From Arthrobacter sp. MMS18-M83 (lineage in GTDB: Bacteria; Actinomycetota; Actinomycetes; Actinomycetales; Micrococcaceae), in contig NZ_CP113343.1 of assembly GCF_026683955.1 (NCBI RefSeq), forward strand, positions 3,596,001-3,660,000: DNA of 64,000 nucleotides, given 5' to 3'. Every line of letters begins with the position of its first letter. The first letter of the stretch is position 1. The position numbers and the translations under genes were made by a program. Below the pieces are notes generated by a model. That model was not told the origin of the DNA. It saw only the letters and a list, made by a program, of their open reading frames with translations, and did no database searches. This document shows positions 20,071 to 31,588 of the stretch, in pieces.

Positions 20071-21222
20071 CTAGGCGGTCGGCACGGACCGCATTTGCTG
20101 TACGAGGTCCTGGACGACGGCATGAAGATCACCGTCGTGCTGGGCAGCGACGCGGCGTTGGCGCTGGTAGCCCGCACCGCGGGTGATGATCTTTTCGACG
20201 TCGGCCAATTCCTCCGAGCAGCCGAGCTTTTCCGCGATGGGCGCCAGCCGGAGGAGGGTTTCCTTCAGGTGATCGGTGACAAGCTGCTCATTGCCTTCGG
20301 CATCGAGGATGATGATCGCCTCCATGCCGTAGCGGGCCGCGCGCCACTTGTTTTCCTGGACATGCCATGGCGGCATGGTGGGAATGCTGCCGCCGTTGTC
20401 CAGGATGGTGGAGAACTCGTCCACCAAGCACTGGGTCAGGGCGGCAACAGCGCCGACTTCCTCGAGAGTGGCCAAGCCATCGCAAATGCGCATCTCGATG
20501 GTGCCCAAATTCGGCACGGGACGGATATCCCAGCGAATTTCGGACAGGGTGTCGATCACTCCTGTGGTGAACATGTCCTGGACATAGGACTCGTATTCAG
20601 CCCAGCTGGGGAACTGGAAAGGCAATCCGGCCGTGGGCAGCTGCTGGAACATGAGGGCGCGTTGTGACGCGTAGCCAGTGTCTTCGCCGCCCCAGAAAGG
20701 GCTTGAGGCGGACAATGCCTGGAAGTGGGGGAAGTAGTTGACCAGACCGTCGAGGATGGGGAGCGCCTTGTCTCTCCGGTCCAGGCCGACGTGGACGTGG
20801 ACTCCGTAGATGACCATTTGCCGCCCCCACCATTGGGTGCGGTCGATCAGTTTGGCATAGCGCTCTTTGTCCGAGACCGGCTGAAGCTGCGGCGGGCTGA
20901 AAGGATGGCTTCCGGCGCAGAAAAGCTCCACACCCATGGGGTCCGTAACCTCCCTGACGGCCTGCAGGGACCGGGCTAGGTCTTCCTTGGCTTCCTTGAC
21001 GGTGTTGCACACGCCTGTCACAAGTTCCACGGTGTTCAGGAGCAATTCCCGCTTGATGTGCGGATGCTCGTCGTCTTCGTTCAGGTCCGGATGCCGGGAC
21101 GCCACGCCGCGGAGGACCTCATTCGCGACCGAGACCAATTCGCCGGTGCGTGCGTTGACGAGCGCCAGCTCCCATTCCACCCCAAGTGTCGACTGCTTGG
21201 ATGGAGCGAAATCAATCTGCAC
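20071..21222 (-). CDS. Carboxylate-amine ligase, glutamate-cysteine ligase type 2 (YbdK) family
   Basis: A 383-aa ATP-grasp-like GCS2 protein. STLGVEWELALVN near the N-terminus holds the conserved Glu pair, YGVHVHVGLDRR the central His motif, and WDIRPVPNLGTIEMRICD and WRAARYGMEA further family blocks. Close relatives in actinobacteria are annotated as weak glutamate-cysteine ligases; since this lineage appears to use mycothiol, the real substrate is uncertain. GTG start with GAGGGG about 8 nt upstream. Confidence 0.88.
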   Translation of the reverse strand: MQIDFAPSKQSTLGVEWELALVNARTGELVSVANEVLRGVASRHPDLNEDDEHPHIKRELLLNTVELVTGVCNTVKEAKEDLARSLQAVREVTDPMGVELFCAGSHPFSPPQLQPVSDKERYAKLIDRTQWWGRQMVIYGVHVHVGLDRRDKALPILDGLVNYFPHFQALSASSPFWGGEDTGYASQRALMFQQLPTAGLPFQFPSWAEYESYVQDMFTTGVIDTLSEIRWDIRPVPNLGTIEMRICDGLATLEEVGAVAALTQCLVDEFSTILDNGGSIPTMPPWHVQENKWRAARYGMEAIIILDAEGNEQLVTDHLKETLLRLAPIAEKLGCSEELADVEKIITRGAGYQRQRRVAAQHDGDLHAVVQDLVQQMRSVPTA

Positions 21223-21449
21223 GTAGGTCCCCTCGGTGATATGCCAAAATGCCTGAGCAACGCCCGCCGTGGGGCCGTCAGCGGTTGGCTCAAGTCTAAT
21301 GCAGGGGCGGTACGGTACCGCATGGGAGGAAACCTCAGGAAAACGAGCTCCTTGTCATCAACAAGCTGAATCCGCGCTTCAAGGCGCGCCAAGGCTAGCG
21401 CCCCGTCTAGGCTGGGCACAGAACCCCGCTACGTGAAGGAAGCCCCGTT

Positions 21450-22268
21450 ATGCCGATCCTCAATAAAGACATGACGCTCTGTATCTCCCTCTCGGCCCGG
21501 CCGAGCAACAACGGAACGCGCTTCCACAATTTCCTGTACGAGGCGCTGGGCCTGAACTGGATCTACAAGGCCTTCGCCCCCACGGACTTGGCCAACGCGA
21601 TCGCCGGCGTGCGCGGCTTGGGCATCCGCGGTTGCGCCGTTTCGATGCCCTACAAGGAAGACGTCATCGCGCTCGTGGATCGCATGGACGTATCGGCCGC
21701 CGCTATCGATTCGGTCAACACGATTGTCAACGACGCCGGTGTTCTGACGGCCTACAACACGGACTACACGGCGATCGCCCAGCTGATCGAGCGCAATGCG
21801 ATCGACCCGGCGTCGTCCGTGCTGCTCCGCGGCTCCGGCGGCATGGCCAAGGCCACCGCAGCGGCCTTCCGCGACGCTGGATTCTCGCGAGTCACCGTCG
21901 TTGCCCGGAACGAAAAGCTCGGGCAGTCCCTTGCGGGGCTCTATGGCTTCGGCTGGCAGGCCGAAGTAGGGGAGTCGACGGCGGACGTGCTCGTCAACGT
22001 GACCCCTATCGGAATGGCCGGCGGACCTGAGTCCGGCTCCCTGTCCTTCCCCGAGGAGGCGGTGGCGGCCGCGCACGTGGTGTTCGACGTCGTCGCCCTC
22101 CCCGCGGAAACCCCGCTCATCAAGGCCGGCCGCGCGGCAGGCAAGACCCTGATCAGCGGCGCCGAGGTAGCCACCATCCAAGCGCTTGAACAGTTCGTGC
22201 TTTACACGGGAATCACCCCGACACCGGAGCAAGTGGCCGCGGCGGAAGAGTTCACGCGCGCCCAGTAG
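21450..22268 (+). CDS. Shikimate 5-dehydrogenase-like oxidoreductase
   Basis: A 272-aa member of the shikimate/quinate dehydrogenase family. SMPYKEDVIALVD carries the catalytic Lys, TAYNTDYTAIA the conserved Asp, and RGSGGMAKATAAAFRDAGF the NADP-binding loop. The N-terminus departs from AroE: LCISLSARPSNNGTRFHN replaces the usual shikimate-binding SxS segment, although SLSARPS keeps two serines. It may be a paralogue with another substrate rather than the pathway enzyme, as no aro genes are adjacent. AAGGAAG precedes ATG 21450. Confidence 0.85.
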   Translation: MPILNKDMTLCISLSARPSNNGTRFHNFLYEALGLNWIYKAFAPTDLANAIAGVRGLGIRGCAVSMPYKEDVIALVDRMDVSAAAIDSVNTIVNDAGVLTAYNTDYTAIAQLIERNAIDPASSVLLRGSGGMAKATAAAFRDAGFSRVTVVARNEKLGQSLAGLYGFGWQAEVGESTADVLVNVTPIGMAGGPESGSLSFPEEAVAAAHVVFDVVALPAETPLIKAGRAAGKTLISGAEVATIQALEQFVLYTGITPTPEQVAAAEEFTRAQ

Positions 22269-22274
22269 CCCTGT

Positions 22275-23510
22275 TCAGGAAGCTACCGGCTCCACCACAA
22301 CAGCTACCTTTTCCTCGCCGATCCTGGTGAGGACCAGGGTGGCTGTTTTGTTGCCGCGTGCCTTTGCCGGGACTTTTCCGGCCGGCAGCAGTTGTTTCCG
22401 CAGTTCCTCGGGGGTGACAGAGGTGCCGCGCTTCTTGATGTCCAGGACACCAACACCGTTGGCCTTGACCCACGCTTTGAGGGCCTTGACGTTCAGCGGC
22501 ATGAGTTCCATGACTTTGTAGGCGCGGGCGAACGGGGTCTCCACCAGTTCCGGAGCGCAAATGTAGGCAATGTGCTGGTCCACCAAGTGGCCGCCGAGCC
22601 GCAGCGCGACGTCGGCTACCAGGCCCGCCCGGATCACGGCGCCGTCCGGTTCGTACAAGTATCCCTCCACCGGTCCGACGTCGGGCACCGGGCCGCCGTC
22701 AAAATCCTCGCCGCTGGTGATCTCGGCCGCGCCTTGCGACCCGAGGACCAGGGCCGCCCGGCGGATGCCGGGTCGCGCGACGTCGTTGAACCACAGCGTC
22801 ACCTCGGTGACGTCCCCTCCGACCGAAACCCACTGCGCCTCGCAGCCAGCCGGAACCGATTCATGCGGTATCCCCGGGCCCATCTTGACGCCGACGGACT
22901 TGCCGGTAGCAGCCAGCGATTCAACGAAGGAAAATGGCGGCGAGAACGCCTCCGGATCCCAGATCCGTTTGGTGCCCGACGACGACGTCGTGCGGCGGGC
23001 CGGATCGAGCCACACGCCGTCGACGTCGTCGAGGGGAACCGACGTGGCGTCGGAGTGCACCACCGTTGCGTGCGGGAAAGACATGAGGTTGATGGTGGCG
23101 CAGGCGGCGGTAGTCTCGTCGAGTTCCACGGCAGTGACCTTGATGTCCATCGAGGCCATGGCCATGGAATCGGCTCCAAGTCCGCAGCCCAGGTCCGCCA
23201 CATGCCGCGTGCCTGCCTTGGCGAAGCGTTCGGCGTGCCTGGCCGCCACATTGAGCCGGGTGGCCTGTTCCAGGCCGGCCTGGGTGAAGAGCATCTGCCG
23301 GGCGAATTCGCCGAACTTGGCCTCGGCCCGGGTGCGGAGCCTGGACTGGGTGAGTACCGCGGCCACGAGTGCTGGGGAGTGGCCGTCTTTGCGCAGCCGC
23401 GCATTCAGGGCGAATGCTTCGCTATCGCGATATGGTCCCAAGGACGCCAGCAGTTCCCAACCCTCAGTTGTCAGCAGCGGGGCAATCTGGTCTTGGGGTG
23501 TGTCAGCCAT
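22275..23510 (-). CDS. Class I SAM methyltransferase with THUMP-like C-terminal domain
   Basis: A 411-aa protein. SAM-binding motif I is VADLGCGLGADSMAMAS near residues 105-121, followed by VTAVELDE (motif II). VWLDPARRT near 168-176 occupies the catalytic-motif position. The last 70 residues (VKANGVGVLDIKKRGTSVTPEEL) match the THUMP_like domain often fused to such enzymes. The substrate is unknown, probably RNA by analogy. It converges with the shikimate dehydrogenase gene, 6 bp away. Confidence 0.85.
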   Translation of the reverse strand: MADTPQDQIAPLLTTEGWELLASLGPYRDSEAFALNARLRKDGHSPALVAAVLTQSRLRTRAEAKFGEFARQMLFTQAGLEQATRLNVAARHAERFAKAGTRHVADLGCGLGADSMAMASMDIKVTAVELDETTAACATINLMSFPHATVVHSDATSVPLDDVDGVWLDPARRTTSSSGTKRIWDPEAFSPPFSFVESLAATGKSVGVKMGPGIPHESVPAGCEAQWVSVGGDVTEVTLWFNDVARPGIRRAALVLGSQGAAEITSGEDFDGGPVPDVGPVEGYLYEPDGAVIRAGLVADVALRLGGHLVDQHIAYICAPELVETPFARAYKVMELMPLNVKALKAWVKANGVGVLDIKKRGTSVTPEELRKQLLPAGKVPAKARGNKTATLVLTRIGEEKVAVVVEPVAS

Positions 23511-23587
23511 GGGAACCAGCCTACTGGCCGCCCGTCATACGGGGCGGAGGGGGCTCCGAGAGCATCTGGGCCGATATGGTTGATGCC

Positions 23588-23998
23588 ATGGAAGACAACC
23601 CAGTACGCCAGCCTGACGACGCCAATGGTTCTCCCTCCGCCTCCGATAAACGTCCCTTCGCCGGAAATCTCTCGAAGTATGCCCGTCCTGCGCTCATCGT
23701 GGGTGCTGCGATTGCCGCCGTCTGCATCGCGCTCTTGATCATTATTTTCTTCCTCGACTCCTTCAACGCGGCCACCTACTCCATGACCGGAAAGAGTATC
23801 GAGGACGCCACGGATGAGGCCCGCGACATCCGGGACACTTACACAGGTGCCCGTATCGGCGCGATCGTCGGGCTGGTGGTGTCCGGCGTCGTCGCGCTCG
23901 CCAGCGGTGTACTGCTCTACCTGAGCCGCGGAACGGCGCCGGAAGAAGAGTACGACGACGGCGAGGACGTGGACTTCGACGATCTCGCCGGGCAATGA
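23588..23998 (+). CDS. Two-helix membrane protein of unknown function
   Basis: A 136-aa protein with a polar N-terminus, a strong hydrophobic helix near residues 33-57 (LIVGAAIAAVCIALLIIIFFL), a loop, a second helix near 93-115 (IGAIVGLVVSGVVALASGVLLYL) and an acidic tail (EEEYDDGEDVDFDD). No enzyme motif is seen. The -10-like TATGGT (23575-23580) lies 7 nt before ATG 23588, so the mRNA may be leaderless; an in-frame ATG at 23576 would overlap that box. Divergent from the methyltransferase gene. Confidence 0.7.
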   Translation: MEDNPVRQPDDANGSPSASDKRPFAGNLSKYARPALIVGAAIAAVCIALLIIIFFLDSFNAATYSMTGKSIEDATDEARDIRDTYTGARIGAIVGLVVSGVVALASGVLLYLSRGTAPEEEYDDGEDVDFDDLAGQ

Positions 23999-24046
23999 GC
24001 GTGTGGGCCGGAGGTGGCCCTGCCGCCGTTCACCCGTGACGGAATT

Positions 24047-24073
24047 CTGGCACTCGCCTTGACCGAGTGCTAA
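24047..24073 (+). promoter_or_regulatory. CIRCE operator 1 (HrcA site), imperfect left arm
   Basis: CTGGCACTC, 9 bp, GAGTGCTAA. The right arm is consensus; the left arm has two mismatches to TTAGCACTC. Its spacer and right arm overlap the -35 box of the groES promoter. Confidence 0.85.
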
Positions 24074-24087
24074 TGCTTACATAGAGT
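24059..24087 (+). promoter_or_regulatory. groESL promoter
   Basis: -35 TTGACC (24059-24064), 17-bp spacer, -10 TAGAGT (24082-24087). The two CIRCE sites flank it, so bound HrcA would cover both the -35 box and the start of transcription. Confidence 0.8.
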
Positions 24088-24092
24088 CTTGA

Positions 24093-24119
24093 TTAGCACT
24101 CTCCCTAGGCGGGTGCTAA
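24093..24119 (+). promoter_or_regulatory. CIRCE operator 2 (HrcA site)
   Basis: TTAGCACTC, 9 bp, GGGTGCTAA: one mismatch from the consensus inverted repeat. It sits just after the -10 box, in the 5' leader of groES. Confidence 0.92.
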
Positions 24120-24221
24120 TCATGCCGCCAGGCACTTACCGGCACCGCGACGACGGTAAGCCCGCCACGGCACCCCTGGTTTGATAGTCCATGTACTACC
24201 TCACGTAAAGGAGAGATCCGA

Positions 24222-24518
24222 GTGTCGGTCTCCATTAAGCCTCTCGAGGATCGCATTGTTGTCCGCCCGCTCGAAGCAGAGCAGACCACGGCTTCCGGCC
24301 TGGTTATCCCGGACACTGCACAGGAAAAGCCGCAGGAAGGCGAAGTTGTTGCAGTTGGCCCCGGCCGCTTCGATGACAACGGCAACCGCGTCCCCGTCGA
24401 TGTAACCGTTGGTGACGTCGTCCTCTACTCCAAGTACGGCGGAACTGAAGTCAAGACCGGCGGCAACGAATACCTCGTTCTGTCCGCCCGCGACGTTCTG
24501 GCGATCGTCGTTAAGTAA
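24222..24518 (+). CDS. groES: Co-chaperonin GroES
   Basis: A 98-aa subunit of the heptameric lid of Gro[21 protein letters not shown], the mobile-loop region ([16 protein letters not shown]) and the roof sequence [14 protein letters not shown] are all typical. GTG start after AAAGGAG. It follows a promoter with two CIRCE sites, so it should be repressed by HrcA and induced by heat. groEL starts 85 bp downstream in the same operon. Confidence 0.97.
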   Translation: MSVSIKPLEDRIVVRPLEAEQTTASGLVIPDTAQEKPQEGEVVAVGPGRFDDNGNRVPVDVTVGDVVLYSKYGGTEVKTGGNEYLVLSARDVLAIVVK

Positions 24519-24591
24519 TTTCCTGGATCCCGCATCGCAGATCGAGTCGAACTTCTTCTGACTGATCGGCGGTGCGGGTTTTCCGTCTTGA

Positions 24592-26214
<1,623 letters not shown>

Positions 26215-26236
26215 TCCTGGTTGTTTGATGCGCGAG

Positions 26237-26260
26237 GCCCGGTCCCCTTGGGGGCCGGGC
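26237..26260 (+). terminator. groESL terminator
   Basis: GCCCGGTCCCC pairs with GGGGGCCGGGC (one T-G wobble) over a 2-nt loop, followed by TTCTTGCGTTT. Confidence 0.85.
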
Positions 26261-26462
26261 TTCTTGCGTTTGCGGTGACGCGTGATGACAACACAGCACT
26301 CGCAGAACGGCATGGAGGATTGGCCCAGAGAACGTTCCGGAAGCTCCCAGCCGCCTGTGTCCTAATGGATCAAAGGAAGGTCGTTCAACCCGGCCTCAAT
26401 TGACCGTGAACGTTTCGAATCAGTAGGGTAGGCGGTTTGAGTAGCACCCTGGAGGCAAGACT

Positions 26463-28520
26463 TTGACAACCACGCGCCCAATTGCGCCCACTCGGCACCA
26501 AAGGGGGCCGGTAAGATCCACGGCGTTCCGACCCGAAATCCAAGGGCTTCGTTCTGTTGCCGTGCTCATGGTTGTCACCTATCACATTTGGTTCGATCGG
26601 GTCTCCGGCGGCGTCGATGTGTTCCTCCTTATCTCTGCATTCCTCATGACGCTGCAGTTCACCAGGCGGTACTCGGATGGGCGCCAAACGGCGCTGATCA
26701 GGCACTGGCTGCACCATTTCCGCAGGCTCTTGCCCGCAGCAGTGACGGTCATCGTTGGAACGCTGGCCGCAACCTACGTCTTCATGCCGGCCACGCGCTG
26801 GTTGGACGCCATCCAGCAGGGTTGGGCTTCACTCTTCTACGTCGAAAACTTCCTCCTGCAGTCCCAGGCAGTCAACTACTATGCGGCGGACCACAGCCTG
26901 GCCAGCCCGCTCCAGCATTTCTGGTCGCTGTCCATCCAAGGACAGGTCTTCATCGTCTGGCCGATCATCCTGGTGGGAGCAAGCTGGGTGGCGAGGCGGT
27001 ACCGGCTCGCCTACGTTCCCCTTCTTCGCTACATCTTCGGCTTGGTCTTCCTTGTTTCGCTGGTGTATTCGGTGGTTTTCACCGCAACGGACCAATCGGC
27101 AGCGTATTTTTCGACGGGGGCCAGGCTGTGGGAGTTTGCCCTCGGAACACTTCTGGCCCTCTTCCTTCCCATGGTGAAAATCCCGAGGTCAGCGAGGATC
27201 GTCCTTGGGTGGATCGGCATCCTGGCGATGCTCAGTTGCGGGTTCATTCTCGATGTCGAGGCGGCGTTCCCTGGGTGGGCCGCATTGTGGCCCACCCTGG
27301 CCGCGGCATGCTTGCTCGCGGCGGGACAGACGGACAGCCGGTTCGGAGTCGACCGAATTCTCAGTTCCAAGCCGCTGGTCCGCATGGGCAACAATTCATA
27401 CGCCCTCTACCTCTGGCACTGGCCCATGTTGGTCATCTATTTGGCATGGTCTGGAAAGACGCACGCCGGTTGGTTGTCCGGCACTGTGATCATCATTGGC
27501 GCTCTCCTCTTGGCGGTTTTGACCACGAAGTTCGTCGAGAAGCCGTGGCGGGAGTGGACGTGGCCCGAGGTCAATCGACGCAGGAGCGTGATTTCGCTGG
27601 TTGCCGTAGCGACCGTGGCCATCTTGCCGCTCACGGGTTGGCCCCTGCAGATCGAGCAGACAAACCGGGCGCTGGAAGCAAGCGCGGGAACCCGCAACCC
27701 TGGCGCAGCAGCTGTTGGCGGGGATCTCGTGTACACCCCCGATCCGAGCGTGCCCTTGGTTCCAAGCATGACCTCTGTTGATGCTGACTGGCCGGTTTTC
27801 CCGACCCCCTGCAAGGGGACTACCGACGCGCAGGACTTCGTTAATCGCTGCACCAACGGGATCACGAACGGGACGAAAAACGTCGTCGTCATAGGCAGCT
27901 CGCACGCCCACGTGCTGAACACGCCGCTGCTGACCATGGCCGCAAAGAACAACTGGAGCCTTACGTCCATCACCAAGGGATATTGCCCACTTGGCGAGGA
28001 CACCGCGGCAGACATCACGCAGAGCTGCGTTGACTTCAACAAGGCCACGCTCGCAGAGGTCCTGAAGATGAAGCCGGATGTTGTGGTGACAACCAGCACG
28101 CGTACCAATGCGCAGAGCAACATCCCCGAACGGCTCGATCCTTCATGGGTCACGGAGGTGAAGACGCTCAACGACGCGGGAATCCAAGTGGTTGCCCTCC
28201 GAGACACTCCACGCACAGCGCAACCCGTTCCGGCCTGCCTTGAGAAGAACCCCGGAGCATATATAGCCTGTGGTTCCCAGCGTGCCGAAATCTACTCTGA
28301 GGATTCCCCCACGGCGGCGGTGGCCGCGGAACTCCCCGACACGAAAATCTTGGATCTCTCCAAATATTTCTGCCCCGATGCAAACTGTCCGGCCGTGATC
28401 GGGAACGTCATGGTCTATAAGGACGACAACCATGTGACCGCCACCTACATGAAGACGTTGACTCCGTACTTCGAGAAGGCGTTCATGGCTGCCACGGGGT
28501 GGCCTTCATTGGACGGATAG
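26463..28520 (+). CDS. Membrane O-acyltransferase (acyltransferase 3) with SGNH domain
   Basis: A 685-aa OafA/YrhL-type protein. The N-terminal two thirds is an acyltransferase 3 domain of about ten membrane helices, starting RPEIQGLRSVAVLMVVTYH, with GGVDVFLLISAFLMT near residues 45-59 and LWHWPMLV near 318. After about residue 385 a periplasmic SGNH-like domain follows: NVVVIGSSHAHV holds the Ser and DDNHVTATY the terminal Asp/His. Such proteins O-acetylate cell-surface glycans. TTG start with GGAGGC upstream; no good ATG lies near. Its neighbours (groEL, guaB) give no functional hint. Confidence 0.88.
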   Translation: MTTTRPIAPTRHQRGPVRSTAFRPEIQGLRSVAVLMVVTYHIWFDRVSGGVDVFLLISAFLMTLQFTRRYSDGRQTALIRHWLHHFRRLLPAAVTVIVGTLAATYVFMPATRWLDAIQQGWASLFYVENFLLQSQAVNYYAADHSLASPLQHFWSLSIQGQVFIVWPIILVGASWVARRYRLAYVPLLRYIFGLVFLVSLVYSVVFTATDQSAAYFSTGARLWEFALGTLLALFLPMVKIPRSARIVLGWIGILAMLSCGFILDVEAAFPGWAALWPTLAAACLLAAGQTDSRFGVDRILSSKPLVRMGNNSYALYLWHWPMLVIYLAWSGKTHAGWLSGTVIIIGALLLAVLTTKFVEKPWREWTWPEVNRRRSVISLVAVATVAILPLTGWPLQIEQTNRALEASAGTRNPGAAAVGGDLVYTPDPSVPLVPSMTSVDADWPVFPTPCKGTTDAQDFVNRCTNGITNGTKNVVVIGSSHAHVLNTPLLTMAAKNNWSLTSITKGYCPLGEDTAADITQSCVDFNKATLAEVLKMKPDVVVTTSTRTNAQSNIPERLDPSWVTEVKTLNDAGIQVVALRDTPRTAQPVPACLEKNPGAYIACGSQRAEIYSEDSPTAAVAAELPDTKILDLSKYFCPDANCPAVIGNVMVYKDDNHVTATYMKTLTPYFEKAFMAATGWPSLDG

Positions 28521-30215
<1,695 letters not shown>

Positions 30216-30230
30216 ACAGTCTGTTTCAAA

Positions 30231-30268
30231 GCAAGCCCGCCGCCGTCGTCACGAGGTGGCGGGCTTGC
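30231..30268 (+). terminator. guaB terminator
   Basis: GCAAGCCCGCC pairs perfectly with GGCGGGCTTGC over a 16-nt loop, 15 bp after the guaB stop, then CTATTTCC. Confidence 0.75.
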
Positions 30269-30335
30269 CTATTTCCGCGGCCTTGCTGCTCGTCACTACG
30301 ACGCCTCGCTGCCGGTACATGGCGCCGCACTGGGA

Positions 30336-30341
30336 TAACCT
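30336..30341 (+). promoter_or_regulatory. -10 box of leaderless guaB3 promoter
   Basis: TAACCT ends six bases before GTG 30348; no Shine-Dalgarno. Confidence 0.55.
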
Positions 30342-30347
30342 AGAGCA

Positions 30348-31484
30348 GTGACTTATGAGATTGAGATTGGCCGTGGCAAGCGTGGGCGTCGTGCCTACTC
30401 CCTGGATGACATCGCGATCGTCCCCAACCGCCGGACGCGTGACCCCAAGGACGTCTCCGTCTCATGGCAGATTGATGCCTACAAGTTTGAGATGCCGGTG
30501 ATCGCCGCGCCGATGGACTCCGCCATGTCGCCTGAAACTGCCATTGCCCTTGGCCGGCTTGGCGGTCTGGGCGTACTGGACCTTGAAGGCCTGTGGACCC
30601 GCTACGAGGACCCGCAATCCGTGTTGGACGAGATCTCCGCCCTTGAGGATGAAACTGCCAGCCCTGCCGTCACGCGGCGCATGCAGGAGCTCTACAAGGC
30701 CCCCATCCAGCCCGAACTGATCACCAGCAGGCTCGCGGAAATCCGTGCTTCCGGAGTGACCGTGGCCGGCTCGCTCACGCCGCAGCGCACCCAGGAGCAC
30801 TACAAGACGGTCGTTGCTGCCGGTGTTGACATTTTCGTCATCCGGGGGACCACTGTCTCGGCTGAGCACGTCTCCAAGAACCACGAACCGTTGAACCTCA
30901 AGCAGTTCATCTACGAACTCGACGTTCCGGTGATCGTCGGCGGGGCCGCCGGATACACCCCGGCCCTGCACCTCATGCGTACCGGCGCGGCCGGCGTTTT
31001 GGTGGGCTTCGGAGGAGGCGCAACCACCACCACGCGCCGTGCACTCGGCATCCATTCGCCCATGGCCTCGGCCATTTCCGACGTCGCCGCTGCCCGCCGC
31101 GACTACATGGACGAGTCCGGTGGACGGTACGTGCATGTGATCGCCGACGGCGGCATGGGTTCTTCGGGTGACATCGTCAAAGCCATCGCGATGGGCGCCG
31201 ACGCAGTCATGCTCGGCAGCGCCTTGGCCCGTGCCGAAGAAGCGCCGGGCAAGGGCTGGCACTGGGGCCAGGAAGCCCACCACCTCGAACTGCCCCGCGG
31301 TGACAGGGTCAACGTCGGCACGGTTGGACCGCTTGAGGAAGTGCTCTTCGGGCCGGGCCACCACACCAACGGCACGTCCAACCTGATCGGCGCGCTACGC
31401 CGCTCGATGGCCACAACAGGCTATTCGGACCTGAAGGAATTCCAGCGGGTCGACGTCGTCGTCTCGCCTTACTCGGGTCAGTAA
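30348..31484 (+). CDS. guaB3: GuaB3-family IMP dehydrogenase-like protein
   Basis: A 378-aa TIM-barrel protein of the actinobacterial GuaB3 family. Both CBS domains are missing, as usual for the family. Where IMPDH has the Cys loop GPGSICTTR, this protein has GFGGGATTTTRRALG, so the IMPDH nucleophile is absent. ADGGMGSSGDIVKAIAMGADAVMLGS, the phosphate-binding part, is kept. It therefore probably binds a purine nucleotide but with other chemistry; some members have been reported as GMP-reductase-like, which I cannot confirm here. GTG start placed by a -10 box 6 nt upstream. Confidence 0.9.
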   Translation: MTYEIEIGRGKRGRRAYSLDDIAIVPNRRTRDPKDVSVSWQIDAYKFEMPVIAAPMDSAMSPETAIALGRLGGLGVLDLEGLWTRYEDPQSVLDEISALEDETASPAVTRRMQELYKAPIQPELITSRLAEIRASGVTVAGSLTPQRTQEHYKTVVAAGVDIFVIRGTTVSAEHVSKNHEPLNLKQFIYELDVPVIVGGAAGYTPALHLMRTGAAGVLVGFGGGATTTTRRALGIHSPMASAISDVAAARRDYMDESGGRYVHVIADGGMGSSGDIVKAIAMGADAVMLGSALARAEEAPGKGWHWGQEAHHLELPRGDRVNVGTVGPLEEVLFGPGHHTNGTSNLIGALRRSMATTGYSDLKEFQRVDVVVSPYSGQ

Positions 31485-31588
31485 GCGGCCGTCCAGGCCA
31501 CCCTGGCCGCCGGGTGAAAACCCTGCCCAAGCCCGCGCACAAGAAGTAGTGTGGGGAACTACGGGCTTTGTGCGATGGGAGGCGTCCG

